Shown here piece by piece: positions 20,088-28,328 of a stretch of 64,000 bases of DNA. A model generated the notes under the pieces. That model did not search any database. It was not told the DNA's origin and was given only the letters and a program-made list of their open reading frames with translations. The stretch's first letter is position 1. Each line of letters starts with the position of its first letter. The translations under genes and the position numbers were made by a program. This stretch comes from Cupriavidus sp. EM10 (GTDB lineage Bacteria > Pseudomonadota > Gammaproteobacteria > Burkholderiales > Burkholderiaceae), in assembly GCF_018729255.1 (NCBI RefSeq), contig NZ_CP076061.1:124001-188000 (forward strand). Reading direction: 5' to 3'.

Positions 20088-20111
20088 TGGTTCTACCGCC
20101 CGGTAGGACCA
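20088..20111. repeat. Inverted repeat upstream of the repeat-protein gene
   Basis: TGGTTCTACCG and CGGTAGGACCA with a two-base centre, one internal mismatch. It lies 60 bases before the small repeat protein and 75 bases after the binding protein; it may be a transcript end without a T tract or an operator. Confidence 0.45.
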
Positions 20112-20170
20112 GCCACAACGCGACCGCCATCGTGAAACACCACCTGGGCGGCAACTCAGAGGAGAATTCC

Positions 20171-20458
20171 ATGAAGCAATTGATCGCCACCGCCGTCGCG
20201 CTGGGTCTGGCCACTGCATCCGTGGCTGCCATCGCGCAGGACAAGAAGTCGTTCGACCCGTATTCCCAGGGCGCCAAGTCCGGCGAGAAGTTCGACACGT
20301 ACAGCCAGGGCGCCAAGTCCGGCGACAAGTTCGACCCGTATTCGCAAGGCGCTAATAAGAGCACCCGCGCCGACCTGACCGACCAGTCGGCAGCCCCGAA
20401 GCAGCCAAAGGCCAAGAAGTCGGCCAAGGCCACGAAGAAGCCGGCTCAGGGGAATTGA
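20171..20458 (+). CDS. Short exported protein with three DPYSQGA repeats
   Basis: 95 residues from the ATG at 20171 (AGAGGAG upstream). Signal peptide MKQLIATAVALGLATASVAAIAQ is followed by three 13-residue units built on FD(P/T)YSQGAKSG, at about residues 28-62. A Lys/Ala/Pro-rich tail (KQPKAKKSAKATKKPAQ) follows. The units are also direct repeats in DNA (39 bases). No known catalytic or binding domain. A second protein at 45484 shares the D-P-Y-x-x-G-A motif after a similar signal. Likely periplasmic; function unknown. It has its own terminator at 20482. Confidence 0.8.
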   Translation: MKQLIATAVALGLATASVAAIAQDKKSFDPYSQGAKSGEKFDTYSQGAKSGDKFDPYSQGANKSTRADLTDQSAAPKQPKAKKSAKATKKPAQGN

Positions 20459-20481
20459 GCCGCAGGCTGATTCGGACACAA

Positions 20482-20503
20482 AAAGGAGCCTTTGGGCTCC
20501 TTT
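20482..20503 (+). terminator. Terminator of the DPYSQGA repeat protein gene
   Basis: Nine-base perfect stem AAAGGAGCC/GGCTCCTTT with loop TTTG, followed by CTGATTTTG; 24 bases past the stop codon. Confidence 0.85.
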
Positions 20504-20704
20504 CTGATTTTGTGCATCAAACTGCACCACAGTGCTTTTCTAGCTTGCTTCGTTCCTACAATGTGCTGCTTCATCTACGAGAAGCCCGGCACAGACAATG
20601 GTCGAAGCAGCGTGCTTGACGGAAATCGCGCCTCCCGAAGACTGCCACCACCGATTCGGCGCCGTGCATTACTACGAAGGCAGGCCAATCCGTCCATGAA
20701 GCAC

Positions 20705-20838
20705 AAAGACCAACGGCTGCCAATGGCAGCCGTTGTAGGCGGGCTTCTCTATCTGCATTGCTGCAGAACTCCCACTCCAGGTGGGACCTGGTTTCCCAGG
20801 CGGCGCTACGTTTTCGCACCCGCTTGCACGTAGTTTGT
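20705..20838 (-). ncRNA. Candidate structured small RNA, no recognised family
   Basis: About 134 bases on the minus strand with its own promoter and a terminal hairpin, and no protein gene downstream on that strand. In transcript order: a CTACGT/ACGTAG pairing near the 5' end, then hairpins CCTGG-GAAA-CCAGG (20787-20800), TCCCAC-CTGGA-GTGGGA (20770-20786) and CTGCA-GCAA-TGCAG (20753-20766). GCGGG (20819-20823) can pair with CCCGC (20739-20743) to close all three. An 11-base perfect stem at 20711-20735 follows. Two loops are GNRA tetraloops only when read on this strand, which argues for the direction. The T tract after the last stem is weak (GTCTTTGTGCTT). It does not match 6S, 4.5S, RNase P, tmRNA or a riboswitch that I know. 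Confidence 0.55.
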
Positions 20839-20843
20839 AAAGG

Positions 20844-20872
20844 ATTCTAGCCCCGCTTGTCGACGGGGTCAA
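20844..20872 (-). promoter_or_regulatory. Sigma-70 promoter of the candidate small RNA
   Basis: TTGACC (20867-20872), exactly 17 bases, TAGAAT (20844-20849) on the minus strand; predicted start at the A at 20838. It lies between the stop codon of the next gene and the structured region. The spacer itself contains CCCCG/CGGGG complementarity that could also be read as a weak terminator for that gene. Confidence 0.65.
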
Positions 20873-20885
20873 CGGCTCCGCCCGA

Positions 20886-21740
20886 TCACTGCCCGGATTC
20901 CGGCAACATCTCCATCGCCGTCACGTCCACCCGTTGCACCTCGTTGTTCTGCCGGATCTCCGTGCGCAGCACGAAGGCTTCCATCGGGCAGTACCAGTCG
21001 GTCACGTGCAGCACGCTCGGTTCCAGTTGCAGCAGTTCGTCGCCCACCATCAGCGGGCCCAGCGAGGTGCGTTTCTCGTAGGTGATGGGCATGCATTCCT
21101 TGCGGCCCATGACCGTATTGATCATCTGCTTGCGGCCCACGTGGCGCGAGCCGACGATGATCGATGCGTGCAGGGCCTGCATGCTTCCCACCACCTCGTC
21201 CTTGCCCAGCGGGTAGATCTTCAGCGATACGCTCGACTGGAAGGTCTCGCCTTCCAGCATGGCGCCCTCCTTGATCTCCAGGCCCGCATAGTTGAACACC
21301 CCGCTGCCGTTGAACGACGCCTCGCCAAACATCCGCGCGTAGCGGGCGCGGGCGTTGATCACGGCGTTGCGGCTGTCGATGCGGGTGCGCGCCGTGGCGG
21401 CGTTGCGGTCGATATTGATCTCGTGGACCTGGTCCATGACCACGGGCGGGCCCATCAGCGCCGACAAGGCGGATTTCGACCTGACTTCCAGCTGCGCGCT
21501 GCAGCCGCGGGCCGTGCGCATGACATCGCGCAGGGTCATCGTGATGGACATCGGCATGGAGCCGTCTCCCTCCAGTTGCACGCGCGATCCGGAGCGGAAC
21601 CAGGGGGCGTCGCAAAGCACTGCCCCGGCTGGCATCGGGGGCGACATGCCTGATATGGGCGCAGCCTCGGGGGCCGAAGCCTGCGCAAATGCCGTGTTCA
21701 TCACAACTGTCAGCAACCCCAGCAGCAGCGCCGGTTTCAT
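20886..21740 (-). CDS. Periplasmic protein of unknown function
   Basis: 284 residues from the ATG at 21740; an ATG three codons upstream (21749) is equally possible and neither has a strong Shine-Dalgarno. Signal peptide MKPALLLGLLTVVMNTAFAQ, then a mature domain rich in beta-strand-like segments: SITMTLRDVMRTARGCSAQLEV, DQVHEINIDRNAATARTRID, FNGSGVFNYAGLEI, VLHVTDWYCPMEAFVLRTEI. Three cysteines could form a disulfide. I do not recognise the family. Single gene, with the small-RNA promoter directly after its stop codon. Confidence 0.7.
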   Translation of the reverse strand: MKPALLLGLLTVVMNTAFAQASAPEAAPISGMSPPMPAGAVLCDAPWFRSGSRVQLEGDGSMPMSITMTLRDVMRTARGCSAQLEVRSKSALSALMGPPVVMDQVHEINIDRNAATARTRIDSRNAVINARARYARMFGEASFNGSGVFNYAGLEIKEGAMLEGETFQSSVSLKIYPLGKDEVVGSMQALHASIIVGSRHVGRKQMINTVMGRKECMPITYEKRTSLGPLMVGDELLQLEPSVLHVTDWYCPMEAFVLRTEIRQNNEVQRVDVTAMEMLPESGQ

Positions 21741-22109
21741 GGCGATCATCCGTTTCCGATGGCCGGCGGCGGCAGGGTCAGCTTCTGCCGGTAACGTGCC
21801 GGAATGGCGGAAGTATTACGCGAAATCGGCGCGGCGGAAATGGGCTGAAGGGGCCGGAACCCGGGTCAGAGGCCGATCGGTCGCCAAAACGGCGAGGCGG
21901 GAAATGCGCTCGTGCTACCATTGCGCGCCCGTAGCGGTCGCCATGCCGAAAGCTGGCCTCCGGATCGCGCCATTTTGCTGGTCATTGCAACGGGCGTAGC
22001 CGCCTCGCCCGATCGTGTCCACCATGTCGGGGCGTGCCGCGTTGTGGGGAGTTCGCCACAAGGCGGACATCGGAACAGCCTCCGGGACCCCGGCCATTTC
22101 AGGAGAAAT
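21741..22109. other. Divergent upstream region of the arn operon
   Basis: About 370 bases between the divergent periplasmic-protein gene and arnT. It should contain the arn promoter, but no convincing -35/-10 pair or PmrA-type CTTAAn5CTTAA-like repeat was found by eye. Confidence 0.5.
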
Positions 22110-23824
22110 ATGCGTAGTTCTTCGCCCACGCGCCAAGCCGGGCTGCCTGTCGGCATGGTTGTGTTCATCGCGATCGCCGTACTGCTGGTCTGGTTCGGTA
22201 CGCTCGATGCCCGCCACCTGCTGCGTCCGGACGAAGGCCGATATGCCGAGATCTCGCGCGAGATGTTCGTCACGGGCGACTGGGTGACCATCCGCTACAA
22301 CGCCCTGAAATACTTCGAAAAGCCGCCGTTCCACATGTGGGTGACCACCATCGCCTACGAACTGTTCGGCGTGGGCGACTGGCAGGCGCGGCTGTGCGTG
22401 GCGCTGTCGGGCATCCTGGGGCTCGGCATGACGATGCTGGCCACGGCGCGCTGGTACGGTTGCCGCGCGGGCCTGCTGGCCGGGCTGGTCATGCTGGCCA
22501 TGCCGATGTGGAGCGTGGCCGGCCATTTCAATTCGCTGGACATGACACTGTCCGGCGCCCTGGCCTGCGTGCTGGCCTGCATGCTGCTGGCCCAGCATCC
22601 CGATACGTCGCCCGGCGCCCGCCGGGCCTGGATGGTGGCCTGCTGGGCGGCCATGGGCGTTGCCATCCTGACCAAGGGTTTGGTCGGCATCGCACTGCCC
22701 GGACTGGTGCTCGTGGTCTATACGCTGGTCACACGCGATATCGGGCTGTGGCGACGTCTGCATCTGCCAACGGGCATCCTGGCCATGCTGGTGGTGACCG
22801 TGCCGTGGTTCTGGCTGATTTCGACGAAGAACCCCGAATTTCCTCGCTTTTCTTTATTCACGAGCACTGGGACCGTTACACATCCACGGTGCACGCGCGC
22901 AAGGGGTCGATCTGGTATTTCGTGCCGCTGCTACTGGCGGGCATGCTGCCCTGGCTGGGCCTGGTGCCGCGCATGTGGGAGGTGGTGCGCGACCGTGCCG
23001 GAGCCGTGCGCGGCGCCGGTGGCAAGCCATTCCAGCCCGCGCTGCTGAGCCTGGTCTGGTTCGCGGCGATCTTCGTGTTCTTCAGCATGTCGGGGTCGAA
23101 GCTGCCGGGCTATATCGTGCCGGTGTTCCCGGCGCTGGCCATCCTGGCCGCCGTGGCGCTCGACCAGATCAGCGACAAATCGTGGAACCGCCAGATCAAC
23201 GCGCTGCTGGTGCTGGCCGTGGTGGGCCTGATCGCCGCACCCGTAGTGGCCACGCTGGAGCGGGAAACCAATCCGAATGAAGTGTTCCGCGCCTTCGCCG
23301 TCTATATTGGTGTGGCGTTTGCCGTACTGCTGGCCGGCATGCTGCTGGCGCGTCGGTTGCTGCGCACCCGCGGGGTGTTCCCGAGCGTGGCCGCGTTCGC
23401 GCTGTCGATGTTCCTGACCTGCACGATCGGCCTGCTCGGCCACGAGGTGATGGGCCGCCGCGCGTCTGGCGTGGACATGCTGCCGGCCATCAAGGCCGTG
23501 CTCAAGGACGACATGCCGCTATATGGCGTGGGCATGCTGGATCACACGCTGCCCTTCTACCTGGGCCGGACGCTGACCATGGTCGCCGCGCCCGACGAAC
23601 TGGAGTTCGGCACCCAGCAGGAGCCGGACAAGTGGATTCCGACCATGGACGCCTTCGTCGCCAAATGGAAGGATGGCCAGCCGGCGCTCGGTATCATGTC
23701 GCCGGAAACGTATGACAGCCTGGTGGCGCAGCATGTGCCGATCTACGTGGTGGCACGCGATGTACGCCGTGTCGTCGCCAGCAATTTCCCGCCGCCGGCC
23801 CAGGAAGCCGGAAACACCCGATGA
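22110..23824 (+). CDS. arnT: Lipid A 4-amino-4-deoxy-L-arabinose transferase (one-base frameshift)
   Basis: About 571 residues from the ATG at 22110 (AGGAGAAAT). GT83/ArnT membrane glycosyltransferase moving L-Ara4N from undecaprenyl phosphate to lipid A phosphates on the periplasmic face. The first periplasmic loop holds the family motif RHLLRPDEGRYAEISREMF, followed by YFEKPPFHMW. About twelve membrane segments are visible. The frame breaks in a T4 run at 22848-22851: one added T gives EFPRFFFIHEHWDRYTST, the family sequence, and joins the second half. It heads the arn operon; its stop overlaps the next start (ATGA). Confidence 0.88.
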
Positions 23825-24192
23825 ATCTTTCGACTTTTGCCTTTATCTTCACCGGCGTCCTGCTCAACGCCTGTGCCCAGTTGCTGCTCAAGGCCGGCAC
23901 CAATGCCGTGGGCGCGATCACGATCGAGCGCGCCACCATCCTCACCACGGCCTTCCGGGTGCTGACGCAATGGCCGGTGATCGCCGGGCTGACCTGCTAC
24001 GTGATCAGCGTAGGCGTCTGGATCATCGGCCTGTCTCGCGTGGATGTGTCGATTGCCTATCCCATGCTGTCGCTCGGCTATGTCGTCAACGCGCTGGCCG
24101 CGTGGTGGCTGTTCGGCGAGATGATCGGCCCGCTGCGCGTGGCAGGCATCATGCTGATCCTTGCCGGTGTCTTTCTGATTGCCCGTTCCTGA
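23821..24192 (+). CDS. SMR-type undecaprenyl-phosphate-Ara4N flippase subunit
   Basis: 123 residues, four membrane segments, EmrE/DMT-like fold: FIFTGVLLNACAQLLLKAGTN, ISVGVWIIGLSRVDVSIAYP, LSLGYVVNALAAWWLFGE, IMLILAGVFLIARS. In enterobacteria ArnE and ArnF form a heterodimer that flips undecaprenyl-P-L-Ara4N; here only one such gene exists in the operon, so it may act as a homodimer. Overlaps arnT by four bases. Confidence 0.88.
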   Translation: MNLSTFAFIFTGVLLNACAQLLLKAGTNAVGAITIERATILTTAFRVLTQWPVIAGLTCYVISVGVWIIGLSRVDVSIAYPMLSLGYVVNALAAWWLFGEMIGPLRVAGIMLILAGVFLIARS

Positions 24193-24198
24193 CCGCCC

Positions 24199-25374
24199 AT
24201 GACCGCTTCCGCTCCGCAGGATTTCCTGCCGTTCGTACGCCCCCAGATCGATGACGCCACCATTGCCGACGTCGGCAGGGTGCTGGCCTCGGGCTGGATC
24301 ACTTCCGGCCCCAAGGTGCAGGCTTTCGAGGCCGCGCTGTCCGAACTGTTCGGCGGCCGCCCGGTGCGCACGTTCTCCAATGGCTCGGCCACGATGGAAA
24401 TCGCGCTGCGCATCGCCGATATCGGCCCGGGCGACGAAGTCATCACCACGCCGATCACCTGGGTGGCCACGGCCAACGTGGTGCTGACGGTGGGCGCGCG
24501 GCCGGTGTTCGTCGACATCGACCCGGTCACGCGCAATATCGACCTGGACGCGGTCGAAGCCGCCATCACGCCGCGCACCCGCGCCATCATGCCGGTGTAC
24601 CTGTCGGGGCTGCCGGTCGACATGGATCGTCTTTACGCCATCGCCCAACGCCACAACCTGCGTGTCATCGAAGACGCCGCGCAGGCCATCGACTCGCGCT
24701 GGCGCGGCCAGCGCATTGGCGCGTTCGGCGACCTGGTCAGCTTCAGCTTCCAGGCCAACAAGAACATCACCACCATCGAAGGCGGCTGTCTGGTGATGAA
24801 TACGCCCGAGGAGGCCCAGCGCGCGGAGCGCCTGCGCCTGCAGGGCGTGATCCGTACCGGGATGGACGGCATGGACGTCGAGGAGCCCGGCGGCAAGTTC
24901 AACCTGACGGACGTCAACGCGGCCATCGGGCTCGCGCAGCTGCAGAACCTCGACACCATCACGGCGCGCCGTGCGGAGCTGGCCGAGACCTACTTCCGCT
25001 GCGCGGCCCAGGCGGGCCTGGCGGACCTTGGCATCGAACTGCCCGTGCCGCTGGACCCGGCCGCGGCCACCACGAACTGGCACATGTTCCAGGTGGTGCT
25101 GCCCACCGACCGCCTGCGCGGCGGCCCGGCCGAGGCGCGCAAGCTGGTGATGGAAGCCATGCGCGAGCAAGGCATCGGCACCGGCGTCCACTATCCGCCC
25201 GTTCACCTGTTTACCTATTTCCGCTCGCTCGGCTGGCGCGAGGGCATGCTGCCGCACGCCGAGCGCATCGGCCGCGGCATCGTCACGCTGCCGCTGTTCC
25301 CCGCGATGCAGGCCGCCGACGTGGAGCGGGTCTGTGCAACTCTCAGCGAAACATGCAAACGTCTCTCTCACTAA
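24199..25374 (+). CDS. arnB: UDP-L-Ara4O aminotransferase
   Basis: 391 residues, DegT/DnrJ/EryC1 family PLP enzyme that makes UDP-L-Ara4N from UDP-L-Ara4O with glutamate as donor. Visible: start DFLPFVRPQIDDATIADV, FSNGSATMEIALRI, TTPITWVATANVVL, VIEDAAQAIDSRWRGQRIG, and the PLP-lysine region FSFQANKNITTIEGG. C-terminal HYPPVHLFTYFRSLGWREG is typical of ArnB. It starts six bases after the flippase gene and its 3' end overlaps arnC by 22 bases. Confidence 0.95.
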   Translation: MTASAPQDFLPFVRPQIDDATIADVGRVLASGWITSGPKVQAFEAALSELFGGRPVRTFSNGSATMEIALRIADIGPGDEVITTPITWVATANVVLTVGARPVFVDIDPVTRNIDLDAVEAAITPRTRAIMPVYLSGLPVDMDRLYAIAQRHNLRVIEDAAQAIDSRWRGQRIGAFGDLVSFSFQANKNITTIEGGCLVMNTPEEAQRAERLRLQGVIRTGMDGMDVEEPGGKFNLTDVNAAIGLAQLQNLDTITARRAELAETYFRCAAQAGLADLGIELPVPLDPAAATTNWHMFQVVLPTDRLRGGPAEARKLVMEAMREQGIGTGVHYPPVHLFTYFRSLGWREGMLPHAERIGRGIVTLPLFPAMQAADVERVCATLSETCKRLSH

Positions 25375-26345
25375 GTCCTGTCGAGGTCTCGGTCGTCATC
25401 CCCGTCTATAACGAGGAAGGCGGGCTGCAGGCGCTGTTCGACCGCGTGTATCCGGCGCTGGACGGCATGGGCGAATCGTACGAGGTCATCTTCGTCAACG
25501 ATGGCAGCGTGGACCGGTCGCCCGCGATGCTGGCCGCCCAGTACCACAAGCGCCCCGACGTGACGCGCGTCATCCTGTTCAACGGCAATTTTGGCCAGCA
25601 CATGGCCATCCTGGCCGGCTTCGAGCACACGCGCGGCCGTATCGTGATCACGCTGGACGCCGACCTGCAGAATCCGCCCGAGGAAATCCCGCGCCTGGTG
25701 GCCGAGATGCGCAAGGGCCACGACTACGTGGGCACCATCCGTCGCCAACGCAACGACAGCGCCTGGCGCCGCTATGCGTCGCGCGCCATGAACCGCCTGC
25801 GCGAGAAGATCACCAAGATCAAGATGACGGACCAGGGCTGCATGCTGCGCGCCTATGATCGCAATATCATCGATACGATCAACGCGTGCCGCGAAGTCAA
25901 CACGTTCATTCCGGCGCTGGCCTATACGTTCTCGTCCAATCCGGTCGAGATCGAGGTGGGCCACGAGCAGCGCCATGCGGGTGAGTCGAAATATTCGCTG
26001 TACCAGCTGATCCGCCTGAACTTCGACCTGGTGACCGGCTTCTCGATCGTGCCGCTGCAGTGGTTCTCGGCCATCGGGACCATCCTGTCGATCACGTCGG
26101 CGGGCCTGTTCGTGGTGCTGCTGGTGCGTCGCTTCATCTTCGGGTCGGAAGTGCAGGGTGTGTTCACGCTGTTCGCCTTCACGTTCTTCCTGATCGGCAT
26201 CATGCTGTTCGGCATCGGCCTGCTTGGCGAGTACATCGGCCGGATCTACCAGGAAGTGCGCGACCGGCCCCGCTACCGCATCCAGGCGGTGCTGGAACGC
26301 GACCCGAACCAGGGCAGCCAGGCGGAGGTATCGTGCGCGCAGTAG
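25353..26345 (+). CDS. arnC: Undecaprenyl-phosphate Ara4FN transferase
   Basis: 330 residues. GT2-family glycosyltransferase with VSVVIPVYNEEGGLQALFDR, VIFVNDGSVDRSP and ITLDADLQNPPEEIPRLV (DxD-type site), then two C-terminal membrane segments (WFSAIGTILSITSAGLFVVLL and FAFTFFLIGIMLFGIGLLG). Transfers formylated Ara4N to undecaprenyl phosphate at the cytoplasmic face. Overlaps arnB and the following formyltransferase gene, so translation is probably coupled. Confidence 0.95.
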   Translation: MQTSLSLSPVEVSVVIPVYNEEGGLQALFDRVYPALDGMGESYEVIFVNDGSVDRSPAMLAAQYHKRPDVTRVILFNGNFGQHMAILAGFEHTRGRIVITLDADLQNPPEEIPRLVAEMRKGHDYVGTIRRQRNDSAWRRYASRAMNRLREKITKIKMTDQGCMLRAYDRNIIDTINACREVNTFIPALAYTFSSNPVEIEVGHEQRHAGESKYSLYQLIRLNFDLVTGFSIVPLQWFSAIGTILSITSAGLFVVLLVRRFIFGSEVQGVFTLFAFTFFLIGIMLFGIGLLGEYIGRIYQEVRDRPRYRIQAVLERDPNQGSQAEVSCAQ

Positions 26346-27259
26346 TCTTTGCCTATCACAACGTCGGCGACCGCTGTCTGCGCGTGCTGCACGCGCAGGG
26401 CGTGGACGTGGCCCTGGTGGTCACCCACCGCGACCGCCCCGACGAGAATATCTGGTTCCAGCGCGTGGCCGACACCGCCGCCGATCTGAACCTGTCGTTC
26501 CTGTACGCCGAGGACCCCGCCGATCCAGCGCTGGCCGAGGCCGTCCGCGCAGCGCGGCCCGATGTGATCTTCTCGTTCTATTACCGCGCCATGATCCCGG
26601 CCGATGTGCTGGCCATTGCCCCGCAGGGCGCCTTCAACATGCATGGGTCGCTGCTGCCCAAGTATCGCGGCCGGGTGCCGGTGAACTGGGCGGTGCTGCA
26701 CGGCGAGACCGAGACCGGCGCCACGCTGCACGCGATGGAGGCCAAGCCCGACGCCGGCTATATCGTCGACCAGACGGCCGTGCCGATCCTGCCCGACGAC
26801 ACCGCAGGCCAGGTCTTCGAAAAAGTGACCGTGGCCGCCGAGCAGACGCTGTGGCGTGCGCTGCCCGCCATGAAGGCCGGCCAGACGCCCAAGAGGCCGA
26901 ACCGGCTGGCCGACGGCAGCTATTTCTCGGGCCGCAAGCCCGAGGATGGCCGCATCGACTTCAGCCAGCCCGCCGCCGCCGTCTACAATCTGATCCGCGC
27001 CGTGGCGCCGCCCTACCCCGGCGCGTTCACGGACATCGCCGGGCGCCGCTTTATCGTGGCACAGGCGCGCCGCCTTGAAGGCGGTACGGTGCCGGCGGGG
27101 CTGCGACCCGGCCTGCAAGTGCTGGACGGCCGGATCGTCGCCGTCTGCGGCGACGGTGGCGCGCTGCGCGTGCTGCAACTGCTGGAAGGCAGCAGTGCCG
27201 ATCACGCGAGCCCGGTCTCCGCTACCGAATTCCAGAACATCATCCCTGCACAGTCTTGA
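26333..27259 (+). CDS. ArnA formyltransferase domain as a separate protein
   Basis: 308 residues from the GTG at 26333, chosen because GGAGG stands five bases before it and no ATG fits; overlaps arnC by 13 bases. Corresponds to the N-terminal half of E. coli ArnA: FNMHGSLLPKYRGRVPVNWA holds the catalytic Asn and His, with Asp in EAKPDAGYIVDQ. Formylates UDP-L-Ara4N from 10-formyl-tetrahydrofolate. In enterobacteria this is fused to the decarboxylase; here the two activities are separate adjacent genes. Confidence 0.92.
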   Translation: MRAVVFAYHNVGDRCLRVLHAQGVDVALVVTHRDRPDENIWFQRVADTAADLNLSFLYAEDPADPALAEAVRAARPDVIFSFYYRAMIPADVLAIAPQGAFNMHGSLLPKYRGRVPVNWAVLHGETETGATLHAMEAKPDAGYIVDQTAVPILPDDTAGQVFEKVTVAAEQTLWRALPAMKAGQTPKRPNRLADGSYFSGRKPEDGRIDFSQPAAAVYNLIRAVAPPYPGAFTDIAGRRFIVAQARRLEGGTVPAGLRPGLQVLDGRIVAVCGDGGALRVLQLLEGSSADHASPVSATEFQNIIPAQS

Positions 27260-27269
27260 AAGGAAACCG

Positions 27270-28322
27270 ATGAAAAAGGTCCTGATTCTTGGCGTCAACG
27301 GCTTCATCGGCCACCATCTGACGCGCCGCATCCTGGAAACCACGCAGTGGGAGGTCTACGGCATGGATATGTCGTCGGACCGCCTGGGCGACCTGGTCAA
27401 CCATCCGCGCATGCACTTCTCCGAAGGTGACATCACCATCAACAAGGAGTGGGTGGAGTACAACATCCGCAAGTGCGACGTGATCCTGCCGCTGGTGGCC
27501 ATCGCCACGCCGGCCACCTACGTGCGCAACCCGCTGCGCGTGTTCGAGCTGGACTTCGAGGCCAACCTGCCGATCGTGCGCAGCGCCGTGAAGTACGGCA
27601 AGCACCTGGTGTTCCCGTCGACCTCCGAGGTCTACGGCATGTGCGCCGACGACGAATTCGACCCCGAGGCGTCGCCGCTGATCTACGGCCCGATCAACAA
27701 GCCGCGCTGGATCTACGCCTGCTCCAAGCAGCTGATGGACCGCGTGATCCACGCCTACGGCATGGAGCAGGGCCTGAACTACACGCTGTTCCGCCCGTTC
27801 AACTGGATTGGCGCCGGCCTGGACTCGATCTTCGAGTCGAAGGAAGGATCGTCGCGCGTGGTGACGCAGTTCCTGGGTCACATCGTGCGCGGCGAGCCGA
27901 TCAAGCTGGTCGACGGCGGCGCGCAGAAGCGGGCCTTTGCCGATATCTCGGACGGCATCTCGGCGCTGATGCAGATCATCGAGAACAAGGACGGCGTGGC
28001 CAGCGGCAAGATCTTCAACATTGGCAACCCGAAGAACATCCACTCGGTGCGCGAGCTGGCCGAGATGATGCTGAAGATGGCGGCCGACTACCCGGAGTAC
28101 GCCGACGAAGCGCGCAAGACGCAGATCGTGGAGACGTCGTCGGGCGAGTTCTACGGCAAGGGCTACCAGGACGTGCAGCACCGGGTGCCGAAGATCGACA
28201 ACACGATCGAGGAACTGGGCTGGAAGCCCGAGGTGACGATGGAGCAGGCGCTGCGCCGCATCTTCGAGGCCTACCGCGACAAGGTGGTGGACGCGCGTAC
28301 GCTGGTCGACAGCAACAACTGA
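27270..28322 (+). CDS. UDP-glucuronate oxidative decarboxylase (ArnA C-terminal domain)
   Basis: 350 residues from the ATG at 27270 (AAAGGAAACC). NAD-binding short-chain dehydrogenase fold: GVNGFIGHHLTRRIL at the N-terminus, the active-site VFPSTSEVYGMC, then YACSKQLMDRVIHAYG (YxxxK) and FRPFNWIGAGLDS. Oxidatively decarboxylates UDP-glucuronate to UDP-L-Ara4O, supplying ArnB. It forms the dehydrogenase half of a split ArnA pair with the gene upstream. Confidence 0.94.
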   Translation: MKKVLILGVNGFIGHHLTRRILETTQWEVYGMDMSSDRLGDLVNHPRMHFSEGDITINKEWVEYNIRKCDVILPLVAIATPATYVRNPLRVFELDFEANLPIVRSAVKYGKHLVFPSTSEVYGMCADDEFDPEASPLIYGPINKPRWIYACSKQLMDRVIHAYGMEQGLNYTLFRPFNWIGAGLDSIFESKEGSSRVVTQFLGHIVRGEPIKLVDGGAQKRAFADISDGISALMQIIENKDGVASGKIFNIGNPKNIHSVRELAEMMLKMAADYPEYADEARKTQIVETSSGEFYGKGYQDVQHRVPKIDNTIEELGWKPEVTMEQALRRIFEAYRDKVVDARTLVDSNN

Positions 28323-28328
28323 TCCCGC

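Noticed and set aside
20598..20699. Plus-strand 33-codon frame (MVEAACLTEIAPPEDCHHRF...) just past the small-RNA region
   Set aside because: No ribosome-binding site, no homology that I recognise, and it lies directly beyond the 3' end of the structured minus-strand RNA.
20711..20735. Hairpin read as a plus-strand terminator
   Set aside because: The repeat-protein gene already has a strong terminator at 20482, and no plus-strand gene lies between.
20851..20868. CCCCG...CGGGG hairpin as terminator of the periplasmic-protein gene
   Set aside because: Only a five-base stem with a large loop and no T tract; the same bases form the 17-base spacer of a much better promoter.
21741..22109. PmrA-type box upstream of arnT
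   Set aside because: No pair of CTTAA/CTAAG-like half-sites at 10-11 base spacing was found there.
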